From contig JAOAJK010000001.1 of assembly GCA_026414225.1 (NCBI GenBank), positions 72,886 through 136,885 on the forward strand: a stretch of 64,000 bases of DNA. The letters run 5' to 3'. Made by a program: the position numbers and the translations under genes. Source of the stretch: Thermoplasmata archaeon (lineage in GTDB: Archaea; Thermoplasmatota; Thermoplasmata; Lutacidiplasmatales; SKW197). Below the pieces are notes generated by a model, which was given only the letters and a program-made list of their open reading frames with translations, searched no databases and was not told where the DNA came from. Of this stretch, positions 25,455-33,961 are shown one piece after another (the stretch's first letter is position 1; the number at the start of each line of letters is the position of its first letter).

Positions 25455-28400
25455 CTACTCAATGTATCGAAGTGCCTCCGCTGGATGGACCCTCGATGCC
25501 TTCACTGCAGCGTAGGATGTGAGAGCAAGCGTGAGGAGATAGGCAAGGGCAACGATAAGAACTATGTTCAATCCTGGAACCATGAAGGGAGCGCTTCCCT
25601 CCTCACCGAACGAGCTGAGGTAAACTCCGTACGCCACACCAATTCCCAGCACAACTCCCAGCAGAATTCCGAATAAAGCTACAAATGAAATTTCCACAAG
25701 GAAACTGAACATCACCATTTTCTTCTGGAAACCGAGGGCACGGAGCATGCCGATTTCCCTTTTTCTCTCGGTTACTTCCCTCAGGGTGACAATTGAGATG
25801 CCAGCAATTCCGACAATTAACCCCAGACCCAGAAAAACCTGCATCAAGTTCATGATATTTGAAGCAATCTTCACAATCATTTCCAGCAGGTCCTTTAGGA
25901 CAATTGCACGGAACCCGTAGGGCAGAAATTCCTTCTCGAGATTTTTTGCAATCTCGCCCGCTTTCTCTGGCTTGCTGAGAGCGATCGCGAACACTGTCTT
26001 GTTTGTAATGTTGAAGGCATTGGCAAGGAAATTCTGGCTCGTGAAAACGCCGGCAATCAGGTTCGTGTTCATGATGCCTATAACTGTCAGATTTGCCTCC
26101 TGACCGTACATGTTTCTCACAAAAAGTTTTTCACTCACATTCACAGCCAGACCAGACATTCCATACATCATCCTCTGATTTCTGTTCTCGTCGCTGTAGG
26201 CCAGATTTTTGTCAACAACCGCAAGCGAGGGGTCTTTTCTTATTGCCTCCCAGACCTCAGCAGGCGAATTATACCCCGGAGCGAGGGCATGGAATGTGTA
26301 GCTATTTTTGGACAGGAAGGTATAGTCCAGACCATAAAGGGGGTAAAGGGTTGCGTTCTCCCTGCTCATGTTCTCCGAGTACACAAACCCATATGTGGTT
26401 GAGAAGCTTGCGATGTGCTTAAAATCCGCTGCCGAGAGATTCTGATTTTCAGCAATCATTTCTGTGATGTTGTTAATCGGGTTGTCCTGGTCTGTGAATC
26501 CGAATATATCGAAACCCCCAGCGTTGTCCTCGAGTAACTTGTTCACACTCCCCATCTGCATACCAGTAATCATGGCGAGCATGGTCACTGAGAAGATTAC
26601 AATTGCAAACATGAAAATTGTGGTTGCTGTACGTAACTTCTTTTGCATCGGGTAGAGAATTGCAATTTTCATCACCGCATTCATTCGCTTTGACCTGGTC
26701 TTTCTGGTCAGTTTCAGCATGCCACTTAAAATCACACGGGAATTGTAAATCAGAAGCACAACACCAGCAAACACAATATAGATTCCGACACCGATGAATA
26801 GGTCAAAGCCAAAACCATCGTCCGCAGGAATGTCAAGGGGGATGAGGAGAAAGATGATGCTGAACAAACTTGCGAGAGTGAGGAAAAGGCGCTCATGTCC
26901 ATACTTTTGCACTGCAAGGGCCGCAATCCCGAAACTGAGGAAGAAGGGCGCGCTGATAATCGAAAGACCCCTGAACGAGGTCTCAGGAAGCAACGCATTC
27001 ACTAGGAAAAGGATGCCTATAATCAGAGAGATGCTGCCAAAAATTCTGTAGTTCCGTTCCTTTTTCCCTGTGGCCTCCGGAATGTCCCGTATAGCGGCTA
27101 CGATGTTCAACTTGCTGATGAGGGTGGCAGCGATAAAAATTGTGAGCATCGTTATCAGAAAGCCCCCAGCGAACGCAAGGAGGAGTGAGATTGGTTCAAA
27201 ATGGGGCACAATCGTGAAACCAACTATCGCAAGGGAGCTCGCAAATGTGAGGGTGAACAGATAAATCATGAGGTATCCCAAGGCAATTCCAGCAGCACTT
27301 CCTACGAGGGCAGAAATCACCGCATACACCATTCCCTCATAAAGAAACATCTGGATGAGCTGGCTCCGTTGCATCCCAACCGCTCTCGCAATCCCGAGTT
27401 CAGATTTCCTCTCTTCAGCCAGCAAATAGAAGATAAGAATTATCAGCACGACCCCGGCAGCGATTGTAAAACCATCAAGCATCAGGAAGATGGAGGAAAT
27501 CATGCTTCCTGCCTCCTCCATATCCTTCAAGCTATCTGCCTTTGATGTGTGCACCTCCAGTCCAACGGTTGCATTCGTAGTTAACTCATCCAGTTTTTGT
27601 TTCAGAAACTGGACAAAAACATCGCGCTCTTCCCTGGTCCCGAACTTCCCCTCAATTCTGACAAAATTCACGGAGCCATTGTCCAGAGAGTAAATCTTGA
27701 GGGCGGTGGTGTAGTTAAGAACTAATGTGGTATTCCCGACCATGTTTACGGGGGTGCCGGGCAGCTTCTCGACGATGCTCAATTTCACAGTTTCAATCTC
27801 CCCAGTGAGCTTCAGCGCCGAAACATCTAGCGTCCCATTTGGAAACGCAGAAAGCATGCCTACCGCCATACACTCCGGATCGTTCAGAGAAAAGTTTGTG
27901 AGATTTATCCGTTTCCAGGTGTTATCAAGCGCTCCCAAGGTTCCGTTTTCCACCGCCATTATGTTCAGCGGTAATGGGATTAGAGTCCCATTTGGCATCG
28001 TGAAGTTGGTAAATGCAATCTTCAGATTGTAGGGCTGCGGACTAGTGAAATCAGTGTAAAGTCCCTTTACCACTGAAAATCCCTGGTTGGTGTAGTTCTG
28101 GATGCTCGTGGTGAAGTTTTCTATAAACTCTCCTGGAAGCATCTCTCGTGTAGATTTTACAGTAACGGGCAGTTGAGATGTGAAGTTCTTCAATATCTCT
28201 TTTACCCGTTCAGATGTAGCGTTTATCCTGTAGGCATTTACAAAATCCCCGAACATTGCCCTTGCATCAGTGTAGTTAAAGATTAGCGTGGCATTCAGGA
28301 AGTTCCCTCTCCCTTCCGGCACCACGATATCCTTTATTGTGAAATTTCTCGCAGCATGCCTATAATCTGGATAGGCTAAATATTCCACCGTTATGGAAGA

Positions 28401-29606
28401 TGGAAACTGGTTGATCTCCCGTGTCACATTTATGTTGAAGTTGTTGACCACCACGATCTCACCTTCGGCAACATCGCTGAAACTCGTTCCGAAGAGCCCG
28501 GTAAAGTTTCCGAAGAGAGCGTCGTTTGCGTTCAGCGAGGTGGTGTTTACTGGCACGGTCATGTTAATCCCAATCACGCTTAAATTCACATATACATTCC
28601 TCAGAAATTCTGGCAATGAAAAGTCCATGAAATTTGTACAGATACCTGCGGAAAAGGTGAGATTGGCCCCCGCAAATTCTGCACTCAGATTCTGGGGCGC
28701 GTTAAGGAGGAGTGCAGTCGTGTTGTTTGTCTCCACCCATCTCCACAAAGCATCTGCCATCTCATCCAAATAAATTCCTGCATCCTCAGCAGTTATTGTA
28801 GAATTGAGCTGCTCCAGCACCTTCTGTTTCACTTCCTCTGAATATATCCAGCTATCCTCCACCCCTCCCTTGTTTGACACAATGATTTTGTTGATTTTTC
28901 CCTCCCTCGCGGTGATGTTCTGCAGGGTTTCAAGCCGCAGGAACAGTCCGTTTGAGTTTGCCTTGCCCTCATTCTCGATGATTTCTTTCAGGGTTAAATT
29001 CCAGGATTTTCCCTTGTAAAAAACAAGGAGGGTGTCTCCCCTTACCGCCTCCATTTTTTCCGCTGATTTGCGTGTGAGATAACACTCCCAGGCGCCGAGT
29101 TCAGACCCGTCCAGGATTTTTCCATCAACACCTTTGAAACTTCCAAATTTTCTATCAAATTCAGGTATGATTCCGACGACTGATAGCGAGGCCTCCCCAT
29201 AGAGGGTTCTTGCATCTCTAACCGGGAGCGTTTCCTGCAACCTGGGGGCAAGTCCGTCTATCAAACTTTCATTTTTAACGCCCTTTTCGAGATCATCGAA
29301 CCATCTGTAGGGAATGTAGGTCCTTTCGGGGTCTATCGATGAAATTGAAATTTGTTCGTCGATGAGGTGAAGCTCATCGTAGACGCTCTTTTCGAAGTAG
29401 TAGTTGAGCGTATCGCTCATCATCAGCGAGCCAGAAATCATTGCAGTTCCTATCATTAGGCCTGAAACCACGAGGGCAATCTGCAGTTTCCTCCTGAACG
29501 CATTCTTCAACCCCAGTTTGAGGAGAATCCTATTCTTGAAACTGGCTGCAAGAAGCAGCGCGATTACAATTGTAAGAACAATAATTACCTGGAGTTCACA
29601 GTTCAT
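25455..29606 (-). CDS. Large MacB/FtsX-type ABC transporter permease
   Basis: 1383 residues. An N-terminal membrane helix and a second one after a short basic loop (about 5-22 and 40-65) precede an extracellular domain of some 620 residues, rich in Asn-X-Ser/Thr sites. Then follows a first FtsX block of membrane helices (about 720-980), a second extracellular region (about 1010-1220) and a final FtsX block (about 1230-1375). The repeated motif is RKREIGMLRALGFQ, paralleled earlier by RKSELGIARAVGMQ. The family does not move substrate through a channel but transmits ATPase movement across the membrane, as in LolCDE and MacB. It overlaps the ATPase gene by 4 nt. Substrate or partner unknown. 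Confidence 0.9.
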   Translation of the reverse strand: MNCELQVIIVLTIVIALLLAASFKNRILLKLGLKNAFRRKLQIALVVSGLMIGTAMISGSLMMSDTLNYYFEKSVYDELHLIDEQISISSIDPERTYIPYRWFDDLEKGVKNESLIDGLAPRLQETLPVRDARTLYGEASLSVVGIIPEFDRKFGSFKGVDGKILDGSELGAWECYLTRKSAEKMEAVRGDTLLVFYKGKSWNLTLKEIIENEGKANSNGLFLRLETLQNITAREGKINKIIVSNKGGVEDSWIYSEEVKQKVLEQLNSTITAEDAGIYLDEMADALWRWVETNNTTALLLNAPQNLSAEFAGANLTFSAGICTNFMDFSLPEFLRNVYVNLSVIGINMTVPVNTTSLNANDALFGNFTGLFGTSFSDVAEGEIVVVNNFNINVTREINQFPSSITVEYLAYPDYRHAARNFTIKDIVVPEGRGNFLNATLIFNYTDARAMFGDFVNAYRINATSERVKEILKNFTSQLPVTVKSTREMLPGEFIENFTTSIQNYTNQGFSVVKGLYTDFTSPQPYNLKIAFTNFTMPNGTLIPLPLNIMAVENGTLGALDNTWKRINLTNFSLNDPECMAVGMLSAFPNGTLDVSALKLTGEIETVKLSIVEKLPGTPVNMVGNTTLVLNYTTALKIYSLDNGSVNFVRIEGKFGTREERDVFVQFLKQKLDELTTNATVGLEVHTSKADSLKDMEEAGSMISSIFLMLDGFTIAAGVVLIILIFYLLAEERKSELGIARAVGMQRSQLIQMFLYEGMVYAVISALVGSAAGIALGYLMIYLFTLTFASSLAIVGFTIVPHFEPISLLLAFAGGFLITMLTIFIAATLISKLNIVAAIRDIPEATGKKERNYRIFGSISLIIGILFLVNALLPETSFRGLSIISAPFFLSFGIAALAVQKYGHERLFLTLASLFSIIFLLIPLDIPADDGFGFDLFIGVGIYIVFAGVVLLIYNSRVILSGMLKLTRKTRSKRMNAVMKIAILYPMQKKLRTATTIFMFAIVIFSVTMLAMITGMQMGSVNKLLEDNAGGFDIFGFTDQDNPINNITEMIAENQNLSAADFKHIASFSTTYGFVYSENMSRENATLYPLYGLDYTFLSKNSYTFHALAPGYNSPAEVWEAIRKDPSLAVVDKNLAYSDENRNQRMMYGMSGLAVNVSEKLFVRNMYGQEANLTVIGIMNTNLIAGVFTSQNFLANAFNITNKTVFAIALSKPEKAGEIAKNLEKEFLPYGFRAIVLKDLLEMIVKIASNIMNLMQVFLGLGLIVGIAGISIVTLREVTERKREIGMLRALGFQKKMVMFSFLVEISFVALFGILLGVVLGIGVAYGVYLSSFGEEGSAPFMVPGLNIVLIVALAYLLTLALTSYAAVKASRVHPAEALRYIE

Positions 29607-30313
29607 TGATTCTCACCGTGTCTGGAGGGCACATACTCCCTGATGATTTTTCCGTCCTGCATCTGCACCACCCTGTGAGCATGCTCCCCGACGAAGAGGT
29701 CATGTGTGACCAGCACGAAAGTATGGCCCTTTTCCCTGTTCAATTTTACCAGTAAATTTACGATTTCTTTCGTGCTCTGACTATCCAGATTCCCTGTGGG
29801 TTCATCCGCCCACACAATTGCCGGGTTGTTCCCAAGTGCCCTTGCGATTGCAACCCTTTGCTGCTGGCCTCCGCTGAGCTGGTTGGGAAGATGTTCAGCC
29901 CATTGCTCAAGTCCCACATCCCTCATCGCCCTCAACGCCATCTTCCTTGCTACCTCGGGTTTTTTACCACCAACAAGCATCGGAAGCTCCACATTTTCCA
30001 CGGCAGTAAGGACAGGAATCAGGTTGTATGCCTGGAAAACAAATCCCATCTTCCTTGCCCGGTAGTCAGTAAGTTCCACATCCGTGAGATTGTCTATTCT
30101 CTTCCCGTCAATTTTCACAATCCCCTTGTCAATACCATCAAGCCCTGAAAGACAGTTCAGCAGGGTGGTTTTTCCGCAACCAGATGGCCCCATCACGGAA
30201 AGGATTTCGCCCCGCCTTATTTTCAGAGATACCCCGCGGAGTGCATGCACCCTGGTGCTACCGGTGCTGTAAATTTTGTGCAGGTCCTCTGCTTCTACAA
30301 TATAATCTGCCAT
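29603..30313 (-). CDS. ABC transporter ATPase of the LolD/MacB type
   Basis: 236 residues. Walker A MGPSGCGKTTLLN, Q-loop VFQAYNLIP, signature LSGGQQQRVAIARAL, Walker B AIVWADEPTGNLD, and switch His in LVTHD. The YNLIP sequence after the Q-loop is typical of the MacB/LolD group. It pairs with the 1383-residue permease through a 4-nt ATGA overlap. The start is the ATG at 30313, 26 nt from a TATA box, so the mRNA is probably leaderless. Confidence 0.95.
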   Translation of the reverse strand: MADYIVEAEDLHKIYSTGSTRVHALRGVSLKIRRGEILSVMGPSGCGKTTLLNCLSGLDGIDKGIVKIDGKRIDNLTDVELTDYRARKMGFVFQAYNLIPVLTAVENVELPMLVGGKKPEVARKMALRAMRDVGLEQWAEHLPNQLSGGQQQRVAIARALGNNPAIVWADEPTGNLDSQSTKEIVNLLVKLNREKGHTFVLVTHDLFVGEHAHRVVQMQDGKIIREYVPSRHGENQ

Positions 30314-30334
30314 CGGGAGACGAACGAGGGGGCG

Positions 30335-30342
30335 TATATAAG
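30335..30342 (-). promoter_or_regulatory. TATA box of the MacB-like ABC operon
   Basis: ttatatac on the minus strand is centred 26 nt before the ATG at 30313, indicating leaderless transcription of the operon. Confidence 0.6.
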
Positions 30343-30373
30343 AATTGTCTTAGGGTATGCATTTCCCAGAATA

Positions 30374-31294
30374 TCAAACCACCGCGGGAACTCCTGGCAC
30401 CCTGGGAAACACCTGCACATCCTCAATATGCTGGCGCCCTGTGAAATACCGGACAAGCCGTTCGATCCCGATCCCTGCACCGGCGGAGGGTTTCAGAAGC
30501 CCTTTCCTTGCAATCTCAAGATATGGCCAGAAACTGCTAGGTGAGAGGTTTGACCTCTGGAGTTTTGTCATTATTTTTTCGTACTCGTGTTCCCTTTCTC
30601 CACCTGAGAGCACCTCCCCATAACCCTCAGGCATCACGAGGTCGTAGTTGAGGCAATGGCCTGGCCTTGTCTCATCTTCCTTATCGTAGAATTCCCTGGA
30701 GATATCCGTTATCCAGAAGGGCTGGGTAGACACCTTGCTTAACTCCCTGTCGCTCCCATAATCTTTCATCACTTCCTCCATCGTATAAACCTTGAACGGA
30801 CGCTGGAAAACCGGAATCTCCCTTTCAAATCGGTCCCATACGGTTTTCCGCACTTTACTGGCGGTCCTGCACACTGCCTCCTCAACAAGATGCATCACAT
30901 CACCCATCTTCGCGTGAGCAATCTCGAAATCAAGCTGGGTAAACTCGTAAGCATGATGCCCATCATCGCGCTCGGGTCTTTCAACTCTTATGTTGGGAGA
31001 GAGAATGAAAATTCTATCCAGCCCCATGCTAACAGCAATCTGCTTGTGCAGTATCATGCTGTGCATCAACTTCATCTTCTTGCCGTATATTTCAACTTCA
31101 GGAGCAGTTATCTGGGTGCTCGAGGGTTCTGGCCAGAGCGGGTCTGTCACAAAACTCAGCATTACTGGTAGCATCCATCTGAACCCGTTCTCCTTGAAAC
31201 ATTCGGTAAGGGTGTGGATTATCTCGGTCTGCACTTCCATGATTTCGCACATCCGCCTTCTTGCCACGATTTCTTCTATGGTTCGTAGTGCCAT
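30374..31294 (-). CDS. Archaeal asparagine synthetase related to AsnRS (AS-AR type)
   Basis: 306 residues. This is a class II aminoacyl-tRNA synthetase catalytic core of the Asp/Asn type with no anticodon-binding domain. Visible are the FTQLDFEIAH motif 2 region, HCLNYDLVMPEGYGEVLSGG and motif 3 GAGIGIERLVRYFTG. Proteins of this build, known from Pyrococcus, make asparagine from aspartate, ammonia and ATP without tRNA. The gene is divergent from an Lrp/AsnC regulator, which fits amino-acid control. GAGGTGA lies 5 nt before the ATG. A pseudo-synthetase with another role cannot be excluded from sequence alone. Confidence 0.88.
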   Translation of the reverse strand: MALRTIEEIVARRRMCEIMEVQTEIIHTLTECFKENGFRWMLPVMLSFVTDPLWPEPSSTQITAPEVEIYGKKMKLMHSMILHKQIAVSMGLDRIFILSPNIRVERPERDDGHHAYEFTQLDFEIAHAKMGDVMHLVEEAVCRTASKVRKTVWDRFEREIPVFQRPFKVYTMEEVMKDYGSDRELSKVSTQPFWITDISREFYDKEDETRPGHCLNYDLVMPEGYGEVLSGGEREHEYEKIMTKLQRSNLSPSSFWPYLEIARKGLLKPSAGAGIGIERLVRYFTGRQHIEDVQVFPRVPGVPAVV

Positions 31295-31351
31295 TTTTTC
31301 ACCTCAATTTGTCTGCACTGCGCGGGTGTTTATAAGCGTTTTGTTCTATTT

Positions 31352-31410
31352 TTCGGCAATTGTACGGCATTGTTTGGAAAAACTTAAATATTTTAAGGCA
31401 TTCTGCCGAA
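31352..31410. promoter_or_regulatory. Shared regulatory region between asparagine synthetase and Lrp genes
   Basis: TTCGGCA (31352-31358) and TGCCGAA (31404-31410) are inverted arms 45 nt apart, the second ending just before the Lrp ATG at 31412. Between them lies the Lrp TATA box (about 31383-31392) within a near-palindrome, CTTAAATATTTTAAG. The direct repeat CGGCAATTGT/CGGCATTGT starts within the first arm. This could be an autoregulatory Lrp site. Confidence 0.45.
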
Positions 31411-31411
31411 C

Positions 31412-31876
31412 ATGGGTGGAATAAAGTTTGACGATGTGGACGCCAGAATCCTACGGATTCTTGTGGAAGACGCAGCGATGCCTGTGACAAAAATTGCAGG
31501 AAAAATAGGTTTACCGAGGACAACGGTGCAGGAGAGAATCAACAGGATGAGGGAGCAGGGAATAATCCAGCGATATACCGCTATCGTGAACCACAGGTTA
31601 CTTGGCAGAGGGACTGCTGCGTTCGTGCTGGTTTCCTTCATGCCGGGCGTTGGTTTTTCTCAGAGGGAGGTAGCGGAAAAAATTGCGAAAATTCCAGGAG
31701 TTTATGAAGTCCATCTGATTGCTGGAGAGTGGGATATTCTGCTCAAGGTGCGGGCTGCCACAATAGAGGAGATTGGAAAATTGATTATTGACAGGATAAG
31801 GGCGATACCCGGTGTTGCCAGAACTCTCACATGCACTGTTTTTGAAACAGTGGCGGAAAATGAGAGGGGTTTGTGA
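31412..31876 (+). CDS. Lrp/AsnC family transcriptional regulator
   Basis: 154 residues, full length. The N-terminal helix-turn-helix (residues about 8-52) reads DARILRILVEDAAMPVTKIA and LPRTTVQERINRMREQGII. The C-terminal RAM effector domain follows at about 68-145, with PGVYEVHLIAGEWDILLKV. These proteins respond to amino acids as octameric rings. It is divergent from an asparagine synthetase and 64 nt upstream of an aminotransferase, so nitrogen or amino-acid control is a reasonable inference. The TATA spacing of about 25 nt suggests a leaderless mRNA. Confidence 0.93.
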   Translation: MGGIKFDDVDARILRILVEDAAMPVTKIAGKIGLPRTTVQERINRMREQGIIQRYTAIVNHRLLGRGTAAFVLVSFMPGVGFSQREVAEKIAKIPGVYEVHLIAGEWDILLKVRAATIEEIGKLIIDRIRAIPGVARTLTCTVFETVAENERGL

Positions 31877-31902
31877 AGAACGGCAAACTCTACCAAAAAC
31901 CG

Positions 31903-31910
31903 TATATATT
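31903..31910 (+). promoter_or_regulatory. TATA box of the aminotransferase gene
   Basis: tatatatt lies about 34 nt upstream of the ATG at 31941, leaving a leader of roughly 10 nt that includes ggtg. Confidence 0.5.
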
Positions 31911-31940
31911 TTTATGTGTTACTATTAAGTGGTGTAAGAA

Positions 31941-33200
31941 ATGGGTGACAGGTATCAGGAATTATTTTCCCACAGGGCCCAGCAGATGAAAGCATCTGAC
32001 ATAAGGGAACTTTTAAAACTTGTCCAGCAGCATGACATAATCTCTTTTGCGGGGGGCTTACCGAACCCTCAGGCGTTCCCGAATGAAGAAATAAAGAAGA
32101 TCGCCGTGGATGTTCTGGAGAATGATGCATTCGCCGCACTCCAGTATGGTCCTACGGAGGGGATAAAACCCCTGCGCCAGAAGATTGCGGAGCGGATGGC
32201 TAAGAAGGGAATCAATTGCGAAGACATGGAGGTTCTTGTGGTTACAGGAAGCCAGCAGGCACTTGACCTCGTGGCAAAGGTGTTTCTAAACAGGAAGGAT
32301 ATTGTGATTGCGAGTGCACCGAGCTATCTTGCTGGATTGAGTGCATTCTTAAGTTACGAAGGTAAGGTGGAGCAGACCCCGATGGATAGCCAGGGTGTCC
32401 TTACCGATGTGCTGCGGGAAAGAATTCATGCGATTCACAGACATGGCGGAAACATAAAGTTCATCTACGCACTCCCCACATTCCACAACCCTGCGGGCGT
32501 GACAATGCCAGAGAAGAGAAGAAAGGAAATGCTTGACATAGCAAAGGACTATGACCTCCTCATCGTGGAAGATGACCCGTACAGCGAGCTTAGGTATGTT
32601 GGAAACGATATAAAGCCGATAAAGGCGTTTGACGATGAGGGCAGGGTAATATACACCAGCACATTCTCAAAGATTCTCACCCCGGGATTGAGAGTTGGAT
32701 GGGTCATTGCTGACCCGGAAATCACGAGAAAGCTGACGATTGCAAAGCAGGCAACTGACCTCTGCACAAGCACCTTCAACCAGTACATTGCTTACGAGTA
32801 CATGGCGAGGGGCTACATTGACAAGCACATTCCGAAGATAAAGGAACTGTACGGAAGAAAGATGAAAATCATGCTGGATGCATTGAAGAAGTACTTTCCG
32901 AAGGCAGTGAAGTGGACGGAGCCTGAGGGAGGCATGTTTCTCTGGTGTAGCTTGCCGGACGCCGGGAAGACCGATACGAGGGAAATCCTGAAGGAGGCAC
33001 TGGTGCAGAAAGTTGCGTTCGTGCCAGGTAACGGGTTCTATGTGGATGGAAGTGGCAAGAACTGCATGCGGTTGAATTTCACCCATCCGAGGGATGAGGA
33101 TATCCCTGTTGGAGTAAAGCGACTGGCAAAGGTGATTGAGGAAGAGCTTGCAAAGGCGAAGGAATACAAGTTCCTGGATACAGCGCCAATCGGAGTATAA
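31941..33200 (+). CDS. PLP-dependent class I/II aminotransferase
   Basis: 419 residues, fold type I. The Schiff-base lysine is in TSTFSKILTPGLRVGW, and the PLP aspartate lies in LLIVEDDPYSELRY. The FAGGLPNPQAFP opening and the ALPTFHNPAGVTM region match the group containing archaeal 2-aminoadipate, aromatic and broad-range aminotransferases (LysN/ARO8-like). The amino acid substrate cannot be decided here. It lies just downstream of the Lrp gene on the same strand but has its own TATA box. Confidence 0.92.
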   Translation: MGDRYQELFSHRAQQMKASDIRELLKLVQQHDIISFAGGLPNPQAFPNEEIKKIAVDVLENDAFAALQYGPTEGIKPLRQKIAERMAKKGINCEDMEVLVVTGSQQALDLVAKVFLNRKDIVIASAPSYLAGLSAFLSYEGKVEQTPMDSQGVLTDVLRERIHAIHRHGGNIKFIYALPTFHNPAGVTMPEKRRKEMLDIAKDYDLLIVEDDPYSELRYVGNDIKPIKAFDDEGRVIYTSTFSKILTPGLRVGWVIADPEITRKLTIAKQATDLCTSTFNQYIAYEYMARGYIDKHIPKIKELYGRKMKIMLDALKKYFPKAVKWTEPEGGMFLWCSLPDAGKTDTREILKEALVQKVAFVPGNGFYVDGSGKNCMRLNFTHPRDEDIPVGVKRLAKVIEEELAKAKEYKFLDTAPIGV

Positions 33201-33209
33201 CACTCATCA

Positions 33210-33887
33210 CTAAACCAATCCCTTATCCCTCAAACTGGTGAATCCGTTTCCAAGGATAATGTGGTCCAGCAATGTGAGATTTAGCAGCAAGCACCCTTCC
33301 TTAATCCTTCTCGTGAGTTTCACATCCTCCTCGCTCGGCTCCGTGTCACCAGAGGGATGGTTGTGGGCGATGATGATTCCCGAGGCTCTCAGCAGCAATG
33401 CCTTCGAAAAGATTTCTCTCGGTTCCACAATTGACATGTTGGAGATGCCAACGCTGGTGGTCTCGGCTTTCACAATTCTGTTCTTCCCGTTCAGGAAAAC
33501 TGTGATGAAATTCTCCTTTGTCTCGTCCACTATGTATCTTCTCGCCACGCATGCCGCCTCGGTAGCACTCTGAATCTGTTCCGGCACATAGTTGCGTTCC
33601 TCGGAAAGCCGTCTGGCAAGTTCAAAGGCAGCCGAGAGAATGCAACCCGCAGTGAGTCCCACACCGAACTTTGCAGCAATCTCCTGTGCAGAAAGTTTCG
33701 AGAGTTCGAGCACGGTTATTTCTGCTAGGACCCTTCGCGCGATGTCCAGTGCACTTCCCTGCTTGTTTCCTGTTCTTATAAGAATTGCGAGCAGCTCCGT
33801 ATTGCTCAACTTGTTGGCTCCAAACATCAGCAACCTCTCTCTTGGCCTTTCTGCAGGTGGTAAATCCTTTATCTTTACGGACCACAT
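33210..33887 (-). CDS. radC: RadC family JAMM metalloprotein
   Basis: 225 residues from the ATG at 33887. It has the N-terminal helix-hairpin-helix region (LPPAERPRERLLMFG, SNTELLAILIRTG) and a C-terminal JAMM/MPN-like domain. That domain shows IIIAHNHPSGDTEPSEED as the metal-binding motif and an upstream Glu in VEPREIF. RadC was long listed as a DNA repair protein, but its activity is unclear. It is common in bacteria and patchy in archaea. It ends 9 nt after the convergent aminotransferase gene. The TATA spacing of 25 nt supports the start, and a perfect palindrome lies upstream. Confidence 0.92.
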   Translation of the reverse strand: MWSVKIKDLPPAERPRERLLMFGANKLSNTELLAILIRTGNKQGSALDIARRVLAEITVLELSKLSAQEIAAKFGVGLTAGCILSAAFELARRLSEERNYVPEQIQSATEAACVARRYIVDETKENFITVFLNGKNRIVKAETTSVGISNMSIVEPREIFSKALLLRASGIIIAHNHPSGDTEPSEEDVKLTRRIKEGCLLLNLTLLDHIILGNGFTSLRDKGLV

Positions 33888-33907
33888 AATTGCGAATTCT
33901 CCCCATA

Positions 33908-33936
33908 TCATTTAAAACCGACCCCTACATGTAGGG
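33908..33936 (-). promoter_or_regulatory. radC promoter with adjacent 14-bp palindrome
   Basis: ttttaaatg (33908-33916, minus strand) is the likely TATA element, 25 nt before the ATG. CCCTACATGTAGGG at 33923-33936 is a perfect palindrome directly upstream of the BRE position. This is a strong candidate for an operator. Confidence 0.5.
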
Positions 33937-33961
33937 CAGAGTTTTGACGGAAAAGATACTG

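Noticed and set aside
30374-31294. Truncated asparaginyl- or aspartyl-tRNA synthetase pseudogene
   Set aside because: The core motifs are intact and the length matches the anticodon-domain-free archaeal asparagine synthetase, so it is a complete gene.
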